From the NCBI GenBank assembly GCA_023386645.1, contig JAEWJI010000016.1, forward strand, positions 1 through 64,000: 64,000 bases of DNA, written 5' to 3'. The stretch is from Pseudomonadota bacterium (GTDB lineage: Bacteria > Pseudomonadota > Alphaproteobacteria > Caulobacterales > Caulobacteraceae). Position 1 is the first letter of the stretch; each line of letters starts with the position of its first letter. Positions 58,707 to 64,000 of this stretch are shown here, one piece after another. Both the position numbers and the translations under genes were made by a program. The notes under the pieces were generated by a model, which made no database searches, was not told the DNA's origin, and saw only the letters and a list, made by a program, of their open reading frames with translations.

Positions 58707-59426
58707 ATGACCGCTCCGATCGAGCTCTGGTACTGGCCCACGCCCAATGGCTGGAAGGTCTCCATCGCCCTGGAGGAAATGGGCCTGCCGTATGAACTGA
58801 AGCCCGTGAACATCGGCGCTGGCGAGCAGTTCTCGCCCGAATTCCAGGCCATCAGCCCCAACGGCCGCATGCCCGCCATCGTCGATCCGGAAGGGCCGGA
58901 CGGACGACCGCTCTCGATCTTCGAATCCGGCGCCATTCTGCAATACCTCGGCATCAAGTCCGGCAAGTTCTACCCGCAAGACCCGCGCCGGAAGGCCGAG
59001 GTGGACCAGTGGCTCTTCTGGCAGGTGGGCGGCCTGGGGCCCATGGCCGGCCAGACCCATCATTTCCGGCAGTACGCTCCCGCCATGATCAAGGACCAGC
59101 GCCAGATCGCCTACGGCGTCCGTCGCTATACCGACGAGACCCATCGTCTGTACGGTGTCATGGACCGCCGCCTGAAGGATCTCGAATTCCTGGCCGGCGA
59201 TTACTCCATCGCCGACATGGCCGCCTGGCCCTGGATACTGCCGGGCCCCCAGGGTCAGAGCCTGGAAGAGTTCTCGAACCTGAAGGCCTGGGTTGAGCGC
59301 GTTGGAGCGCGGCCGGCTGTCATAGCGGGCAAGGCGGTCGGCGACGACCTGCGCCGCGATCTCGGAGCAGGCGGCAAGGACGCGGAGGCGGCGCGCAAGG
59401 TGCTGTTCGGGCAGCGAGGACGCTGA
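58707..59426 (+). CDS. Glutathione S-transferase family protein
   Basis: The thioredoxin-fold N-terminal half has WYWPTPNGWKVSIALEEMGL (Asn/Gly at the catalytic position), SPNGRMPAIVDPEGPDG and the glutathione-binding LSIFESGAILQYLG. The alpha-helical C-terminal half has VDQWLFWQVGGLGPMAGQ and YSIADMAAWPWI. The TPNGWK and FESGAILQYL signatures and the 239-aa length match the YghU/YfcG (nu-class) group, which have disulfide-bond reductase activity with glutathione. No operon partner is evident. It is divergent from the RcnB-like gene by 160 bases. Confidence 0.92.
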   Translation: MTAPIELWYWPTPNGWKVSIALEEMGLPYELKPVNIGAGEQFSPEFQAISPNGRMPAIVDPEGPDGRPLSIFESGAILQYLGIKSGKFYPQDPRRKAEVDQWLFWQVGGLGPMAGQTHHFRQYAPAMIKDQRQIAYGVRRYTDETHRLYGVMDRRLKDLEFLAGDYSIADMAAWPWILPGPQGQSLEEFSNLKAWVERVGARPAVIAGKAVGDDLRRDLGAGGKDAEAARKVLFGQRGR

Positions 59427-59547
59427 GAAGGTTTACAGGGGCTGAATGACTAAGTGAGTATTCATATTCGCTTTACTCAAAAGTTCCGATCGCCCTTTCG
59501 CTGTTAATCTTAACTTCAAACCGCCGGTCTTTGATGTCTCCCATGGC

Positions 59548-59575
59548 GCCTCCAGAAAGGAGGCTGCGAGGAGGC
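59548..59575 (+). promoter_or_regulatory. Alternating hairpin around the Shine-Dalgarno of 59582
   Basis: GCCTCC (59548-59553) can pair with either of two identical GGAGGC copies: 59559-59564, or 59570-59575, which is the Shine-Dalgarno itself. The first fold leaves the ribosome-binding site free, the second hides it. Confidence 0.4.
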
Positions 59576-59581
59576 TTGGTG

Positions 59582-59896
59582 ATGGAAGCGCAAGAAGTCG
59601 CGCAAACCGCCCTGGAGGCGGTCGAGGAAACGGCGGGGCTGCCGCTGCCGACCCCGGACATGGACGGCGACGCCCTGTTCCGGCTCGGGCTGATGTATTC
59701 GACCGGCCAGGGTGGCTGCCCGATGGATCGGGTCTCGGCCCATATGATCTTCAACCTCGCGGCCATGAAGGGTTCGATCGAGGCCCGGATCTACCGCCGT
59801 GAGATGTCGGGCGAGATGGAGCGCGAGGAGATCGCGGAAGCGCAGCGCGCCGCCCGCCGCTGGATCGATACCGGCCGGGTCACGCTCGCCGCCTGA
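59582..59896 (+). CDS. Small Sel1-like protein
   Basis: The 104-aa product is helical with one recognisable Sel1/TPR-like unit (DALFRLGLMYSTGQGGCPMD, followed by VSAHMIFNLAAMKGSIEA). The rest is charged helix ending AARRWIDTGRV. It has no signal peptide or membrane helix. The start at 59582 is set by an AGGAGG Shine-Dalgarno 7 bases away; an upstream ATG at 59534 has none. The 155 bases before it are the AT-richest in the area. A role in protein contacts is likely but unproven. Confidence 0.75.
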   Translation: MEAQEVAQTALEAVEETAGLPLPTPDMDGDALFRLGLMYSTGQGGCPMDRVSAHMIFNLAAMKGSIEARIYRREMSGEMEREEIAEAQRAARRWIDTGRVTLAA

Positions 59897-59917
59897 TCCG
59901 CTCAAAGATCGACCGGC

Positions 59918-60658
59918 TCAGAACTGCTGATACTGCCCGTTGATCGTGTAGTTGAAGCCGACCGGCAGGGCGTTGCGCACCTGAGTGAAGAAGTTGGCCA
60001 GCTCGCCCAGGTTCGAGCGCGGCACGTACAGCACGTCGCCGCGCCGCAGGGCCACGACCTCGCCGCGACGCGGCCTGAGGTCCAGCACCCGCATCATTCG
60101 CCGCCCGCCGGGCCCGCGCCGGATCAGCGCAACCTCTGACGGTTTGGCGGTCGGCTGGAAATCGCCGGCCATGACGATGGCCTGATAGGCGTCGATGTCG
60201 CCCGGCATGTCGTAGACGCCGGGCGTGCGGACTTCGCCCGCCACCCACACCTTCATCGGCCCGGCCTGTTTAAGGCTCACGTCGACCAGCGGCCGGACCA
60301 GCTGGGTCGCATAGGCCGCCGACGCGTCGCCGCGCAGTTCTTCGATCGTCCGGTTCGCCGCCATCAACTGGCCGATGAGGGGCAGGGTGATCCGTCCGTC
60401 CGGTCCGACCTTCAATGTGCGCGTGAGCTCCGGCGCCGTCGGCGTCGCCACCTCGATCTCGTCGCCGGGATAGAGCAGGTATTCCGGCTCGGCATCGGTC
60501 CAGTCGGCGAAGGGGATATCGGGAAAGCTCCCCCCATCTACCCGATCGATCCGACCGGCATAGGAGGCGGGCATGGGCATGCGACCGTCGTCCGACGCGC
60601 AGCCCGTCAGGCCCGCCCCGCCCAGCGCCAGAAGAATGAACCGCCGATTCATCTGCAT
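59918..60658 (-). CDS. hfsD: Outer-membrane polysaccharide export protein, HfsD/Wza type
   Basis: The 246-aa lipoprotein (lipobox LGGAGLTGC, lipid Cys about residue 20) has the poly-export domain and SLBB-like repeats: EPEYLLYPGDEIEVATP, VGPDGRITLPLIGQL, KVWVAGEVRTPGVYDMPG and VALRRGDVLYVPRSN. Such proteins form the outer-membrane channel of Wzy-dependent export. In Caulobacter the corresponding protein is HfsD of the holdfast system. Next to HfsA- and HfsB-like genes it is best read as part of that system, but divergent from them here. The symbol is by context and similarity. Confidence 0.75.
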   Translation of the reverse strand: MQMNRRFILLALGGAGLTGCASDDGRMPMPASYAGRIDRVDGGSFPDIPFADWTDAEPEYLLYPGDEIEVATPTAPELTRTLKVGPDGRITLPLIGQLMAANRTIEELRGDASAAYATQLVRPLVDVSLKQAGPMKVWVAGEVRTPGVYDMPGDIDAYQAIVMAGDFQPTAKPSEVALIRRGPGGRRMMRVLDLRPRRGEVVALRRGDVLYVPRSNLGELANFFTQVRNALPVGFNYTINGQYQQF

Positions 60659-60682
60659 GAACCAAGGCTGGACGATCAGGCG

Positions 60683-60695
60683 TAACCAGTGGTTA
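60683..60695. promoter_or_regulatory. Inverted repeat between hfsD- and hfsA-like genes
   Basis: TAACCA and TGGTTA flank a single G in the 92-base divergent promoter region, and the sequence extends to GTTAACC on one strand. TTAACC is also a CtrA half-site in Caulobacter. It is a candidate operator shared by both genes. Confidence 0.4.
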
Positions 60696-60750
60696 ACGCG
60701 GCGGGGCCAAGGTCGCGAACAGTCGGTTTTCTCAGGATTCGCGCCCGCCC

Positions 60751-62202
60751 ATGCGTTCGACGGCCTATGTCACCGCCCGGCCGCGCTACGGCCTGATGGA
60801 CGTGATCGGCCTCCTGTTCCGCGAACTGGGCCTGATGGTCCTCGTCTTCCTCCTGGTCTTCGCCCTCGGCGCCGTCGCGGTGATGACCCTCAAGAAGACC
60901 TATACCGCCCATGCCAGCCTGGCCGTCGGGGTCGGCCAGGAATATGTGCCGCCGCCACGCCTCGGTCAGGCGACCACCGAGCAGCCCCAGCCTCCCACCG
61001 TGACCGAGATCGCCACGACCGAGGCCGGCATCATCGGCAGCACCGAGGTCAAGCGAAGGGCCGTGCGCGCCTTGGGCGTGCGGACCTTCCAGGGCGACAG
61101 ACCCGCCACCGGCACGGCGGAGGCCCAGGAGGCGGCGGCCATCCGCATCGTCGATCAGTCTCTCGCCATCGCCACCACCTCCGCCAGCCCGGTGATCCAG
61201 CTCAGCTACGACAGCCGCGACGCCTCTCTCTCCGCCCGGGTGCTGAACGCCATCATCGACCAGTACCTGATCTACCGTCGCGAGGTGTTCCAGGACCGCT
61301 CGACCGACGCGATCGGGGAGCAGCGCCGGCTGATCGAGGATGAGCTGGCGGATGCCGACATGGCTTACAACGACTTTCTGGCCACCAACGACATCGGCGA
61401 TTTCGCCGCCGCCAAGGCGTCGCTCGCTGCCACCTACCAGAGCGTCTTCACCGACCGGATGCTGGTGCAGGCCCAACTGGATCAGACCGACCGTCGCCTG
61501 CGCACCCTGGTCGAACAGCTCCAGGCCACACCCGGCGAGATCGTCCTGCAGCAGGATCTCAACGTCGCCGCGCAGGACCTGATCCTCCAGGCCCGCAACG
61601 AGCGCGCCCAACTCCTGGCCCGCTATACCGAGACCTCCCAACCCGTCCGCGATATCGACGCCCGCATCGCCGAGCTCGAGGCCAATGTCGCGCGGGGCGG
61701 CACGGTCGGGGCGCGCGAGGTTCGCACCGGCCCCAACGCCATCTGGACGGAGATCGAGACCACCCGCATCACCACCCAGGCGGAGCGCGATTCGCTCGCC
61801 GCGCGCCTGGCCGTCCTTGACCGACAGCTGGGCCAACTGCGCGAGCGCCAGGCCCGGATGACGCGACTGGAATCGGAGAACGCCACCCTGGCTTCGGGCC
61901 GCGAGGTCCTGACCGCCTCCGTCCGGGACATTCAGCAGCGCGAGATCCAGCAGCGGGCGGAGAACGGCCTGCTGCGCGCCGGCGCCGACAACGTCACCGT
62001 GTTCGAACGCGCCTCGCCCCCGCTGCGCGGCAAGAGCCTGAAGGCGCCGCTGCTGGCGATCATCTTCCTGTTCGCGGCCTTCACGGCCCTGTGCGTCGGC
62101 CTGCTGCGCATCTTCTCGCGGCGCGCCTTCGTCACCCCGGCCTCGGCGGGGCGGACGCTGGAGTTGCCGGTGCTCGCCGTCGCCCCGGCTAAGGCGGCCT
62201 AA
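60751..62202 (+). CDS. hfsA: Polysaccharide chain-length/export protein, HfsA/Wzc-like
   Basis: This is an inner-membrane polysaccharide co-polymerase of the Wzz/GumC type. One membrane helix lies at about residues 22-46, then a periplasmic domain (SLAVGVGQEYVPP onward) with long coiled coils (TDRRLRTLVEQLQATPGEI and SLAARLAVLDRQLGQLRERQ), and a second helix near 435-455 (LLAIIFLFAAFTALCVGLL). The tail is short and cytoplasmic; no kinase domain is fused. The length is 483 aa. The kinase-like part is separate in the next gene 45 bases on. This HfsA plus separate HfsB layout is that of the holdfast export system. Confidence 0.78.
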   Translation: MRSTAYVTARPRYGLMDVIGLLFRELGLMVLVFLLVFALGAVAVMTLKKTYTAHASLAVGVGQEYVPPPRLGQATTEQPQPPTVTEIATTEAGIIGSTEVKRRAVRALGVRTFQGDRPATGTAEAQEAAAIRIVDQSLAIATTSASPVIQLSYDSRDASLSARVLNAIIDQYLIYRREVFQDRSTDAIGEQRRLIEDELADADMAYNDFLATNDIGDFAAAKASLAATYQSVFTDRMLVQAQLDQTDRRLRTLVEQLQATPGEIVLQQDLNVAAQDLILQARNERAQLLARYTETSQPVRDIDARIAELEANVARGGTVGAREVRTGPNAIWTEIETTRITTQAERDSLAARLAVLDRQLGQLRERQARMTRLESENATLASGREVLTASVRDIQQREIQQRAENGLLRAGADNVTVFERASPPLRGKSLKAPLLAIIFLFAAFTALCVGLLRIFSRRAFVTPASAGRTLELPVLAVAPAKAA

Positions 62203-62247
62203 GTGGTGTTAGTCTAGGGGCCGGCGTGTGGGACGCCAGGCGATTCG

Positions 62248-62949
62248 ATGGTCGATCTGACAGCTGAGATGGCCGGCCTGTGGGCGGCGCTGGGCCCCGC
62301 GCCCGCGCACCGCGGTCGCGTCGTGCAGTTCGTTTCGGCCGCGAACGGGGAGGGGGTCTCCACCCTGGCTAGGGAATTCAGCCGCCTCGCGGCCGTCCGT
62401 GCGCGACGTCCCGTATGGCTGGTCGACGCCGATCTCGCCCAGCAGGGCCAGCAGGAGGCCATCGCCGGCGATGCCGGCCGCTTCGGCCAGCTGGGCGCTC
62501 CGGCCCAGGCCTCGCCCGACGGTTCCAGCTTCTACGTGGTCACGCCCCAGGTCCAGGGCCGCGACGGTCGTCCCGTGCCCGCCTCCCGCCTCAGCACCGC
62601 TCGGCCCTGCCTGGGCGGCCGGCTGTGGGTCACCCGCTTCCGGGGCGAGGTGCTCCGGGCGGGCCAGAGAGCCGAGCCCCTGGCCGATCCTCGCTATTGG
62701 GACGCCATGCGCCGTCACGCCGACACGGTGATCGTCGATTCGCCTGCCGCCGAGCGCAGCGACGTCGCCATCACCCTGGCGCCCTTCATGGACGCGACCA
62801 TCCTGGTCGTCGCCGCAAACAGCACGGCCGCCAATGAACCGGTCATCCTGCGCGACGAGATCGAGGCGGCGGGCGGTACGATCGCCGGCGTGGTGGTCAA
62901 CCGCTCGACCTACAAGCCGCCGCCGTTCCTGAACCGACTGGCCGGCTAG
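62248..62949 (+). CDS. hfsB: HfsB-like ATPase homolog with a defective P-loop
   Basis: The 233-aa sequence has the fold of BY-kinase (CpsD/Wzc-C) proteins: VVQFVSAANGEGVSTLAREF in place of the P-loop, PVWLVDADL, DTVIVDSPAAERSDVAITL and ILVVAANST. The expected GEGKST reads GEGVST (Val37 for Lys), which should abolish normal ATP binding. No Tyr-rich C-terminal cluster is present. It probably acts as a structural partner of the HfsA-like protein. The stop shares a CTAG with the convergent glycosyltransferase. The name is by context. Confidence 0.72.
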   Translation: MVDLTAEMAGLWAALGPAPAHRGRVVQFVSAANGEGVSTLAREFSRLAAVRARRPVWLVDADLAQQGQQEAIAGDAGRFGQLGAPAQASPDGSSFYVVTPQVQGRDGRPVPASRLSTARPCLGGRLWVTRFRGEVLRAGQRAEPLADPRYWDAMRRHADTVIVDSPAAERSDVAITLAPFMDATILVVAANSTAANEPVILRDEIEAAGGTIAGVVVNRSTYKPPPFLNRLAG

Positions 62950-63884
62950 ACGCGGGCGGAGTTCAGCCTGCGCAGCTCCTGCACACCATAAAAACGCGGC
63001 TCCAGCCCGGGCATCCACAGCACCTTGCCGAGCCCCCGCGCGGCGCGATCCAGCAGGCCTGCGCGCCGCGAGGTCGGAGCCATGGCGAGGGCGGCCAGCC
63101 CCCAGACCAAGGTCTGGCCCGCGCCGATGATCATCCACCGCGCGACGCCGGGCCAGTTGCGCTCTCGCACGGCGCTTTGGCTCGGCCCCTGGCCATAGGC
63201 GAAGGCGCGGGCCAGGGTGTAGCTCAGGGTGGCGCGATGGGCGGGCGCGAACTCCTCGACCCAGGCGTCGGCGGCCCAGCCGAACCGTCCGCCGCGCGCG
63301 GCCAGACCCGAGAACAGCACGTCATCCTCGCCGCCAGACTGGTCGGTCGAGACGTCGAACGGCGCCGCACCGGGCAGGGCGGTGGCCCGTCGCATCAGGC
63401 TGTTGCCACAGCCGTATGGCGCGTCGATCAGTCGGGTCGTGCCTGGTCCCTCGCGTCCGAAGAAGCGCTCCAGGTAGTCCCGGTCACGGGCCGCTCCATC
63501 GGGCGCCCGCCCCCGGATCGGTCCGAACACCACATCCGCGCCCAGCTTCGCCTGTGCGTCCAGCAGGGCCGCAAGCCATCGCGGCGACGCCGCCTCGTCA
63601 TCGTCCAGAAAGGCGATTAGTGGCGCATCGGTGGCCTGGAGCCCGACATTCCGCGCCGTCGCGACGCCGGGCCGGGGCGCGTGGGCGTAAAGGAGCGGGA
63701 AGGGGGCCTCGGCTCGCAGGCGTTCGACCACGACTTGGGCCGACCCCTGCGGGTCATTGTCCGCAACGACGATGGCGGCCAGCCGGTCGCCCACCCGTTG
63801 CTGGGCGAACAGCGACTTTAGCGCCCGCTCGAGGCTCTCGGGCCGCCTCAGCGTCGGCACAATGACGGCGACATCCCCGGTCAT
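62946..63884 (-). CDS. Family 2 glycosyltransferase
   Basis: The 312-aa protein has a GT-A N-terminal domain: VAVIVPTLRRPESLERALKS, then NVGLQATDAPLIAFLDDDEA with the DxD-type acidic motif, and CGNSLMRRATAL. The C-terminal half has hydrophobic segments (WMIIGAGQTLVWGLAALAMA), suggesting membrane association. The start at 63884 overlaps the stop of the next gene upstream by TGATG. It sits beside polysaccharide export genes, so it likely adds a sugar to the exported polymer; the donor is unknown. Holdfast clusters contain such enzymes, but the correspondence is not fixed here. Confidence 0.85.
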   Translation of the reverse strand: MTGDVAVIVPTLRRPESLERALKSLFAQQRVGDRLAAIVVADNDPQGSAQVVVERLRAEAPFPLLYAHAPRPGVATARNVGLQATDAPLIAFLDDDEAASPRWLAALLDAQAKLGADVVFGPIRGRAPDGAARDRDYLERFFGREGPGTTRLIDAPYGCGNSLMRRATALPGAAPFDVSTDQSGGEDDVLFSGLAARGGRFGWAADAWVEEFAPAHRATLSYTLARAFAYGQGPSQSAVRERNWPGVARWMIIGAGQTLVWGLAALAMAPTSRRAGLLDRAARGLGKVLWMPGLEPRFYGVQELRRLNSARV

Positions 63885-64000
63885 CACACCGCCTCGGCAT
63901 AGAGGGCCGCGCGATAGAGCCTCAGGGAGAAGGCCCGCGCCTTGACCGGCAGCCAGGTCGCCCGCGCCGCCCGCTTCATCCACGGCCGCACCCGGTCCAG
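63884..64000 (-). CDS. Partial gene, C-terminal 38 residues, unidentified
   Basis: Reading in from the window end, an open frame encodes RVRPWMKRAARATWLPVKAR, then AFSLRLYRAALYAEAV and a TGA that overlaps the glycosyltransferase ATG. The piece is basic and aromatic, typical of the last helix of a membrane-associated enzyme. It is too short to name. Because it is translationally coupled to the glycosyltransferase, it is probably another polysaccharide biosynthesis gene. Confidence 0.5.
   Translation of the reverse strand: MDRVRPWMKRAARATWLPVKARAFSLRLYRAALYAEAV

Overview
The window is a GC-rich chromosomal segment of an alphaproteobacterium, most likely a member of the Caulobacteraceae (Caulobacter, Brevundimonas or Phenylobacterium type). 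The main pointers are a holdfast-like polysaccharide export block (HfsD/HfsA/HfsB-like) at the right end, HdaA with a clamp-binding motif, the alphaproteobacterial order aroQ-accB-accC-aat-DUF2155-NDUFA12, and the lptF-lptG-lptD-surA-pdxA-rsmA operon. Nearly all of it is dense core genome. I see no rRNA, tRNA, CRISPR array, insertion sequence or prophage, and no stretch over 300 bases without a gene (the largest gaps are about 170-180 bases). The first 40 or so bases are homopolymer runs that look like a poor contig end.

Layout. 85-1344 (minus): ribosomal genes rpsF-rpsR-rplI behind a recognisable promoter and a long leader. 2211-10632 (plus, one insertion on minus): fatty-acid synthesis genes fabD, fabG, acpP, fabF, then mltG, yicC and gmk. 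The fab block is interrupted by a putative Fe(II)/2-oxoglutarate oxygenase and an FkbM methyltransferase. 11165-19135 (minus): rsmA, pdxA, surA, lptD, lptG, lptF, an outer-membrane/LPS assembly operon. 19289-23157: pepA and holC, split by a secreted protein gene on the other strand, followed by three tandem small lipoproteins with an I78-inhibitor-like pattern plus a CxTC motif. 23202-28812: ABC-F ATPase, ndk, a glycine-rich lipoprotein, purN-purM, rnd. 28809-35259: ppx-ppk and hdaA (minus) and aspS (plus).

35296-39553 (minus): two secreted pentapeptide-repeat proteins downstream of a large protein that looks like a class II ribonucleotide reductase lacking its catalytic half. 39677-44919: NDUFA12 and DUF2155 genes, aat, accC, accB, aroQ, then thiS-thiG. 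44963-53397: topA, dprA, plsY, a non-catalytic dihydroorotase with pyrB, an AEC transporter and ruvX (minus). 53506-56756: gatC-gatA-gatB (plus). 56809-58546: two tandem RcnB-like secreted proteins with Arg/Asp- or Gly/Asn-rich arrays. 58707-59896: a GST and a small Sel1-like protein. 59918-64000: the polysaccharide export block and glycosyltransferases.

Genes are packed tightly. Same-strand neighbours often overlap by ATGA, GTGA or TGATG, and four convergent pairs share exactly the palindrome CTAG as the stop codon of both genes. The most unusual items are the lipoprotein triplet, the catalytically reduced NrdJ relative beside two secreted pentapeptide proteins, the surface-modification-like pair inside the fab block, an HfsB-like ATPase without its P-loop lysine, and an aat gene whose only nearby in-frame start is CTG overlapping the accC stop.
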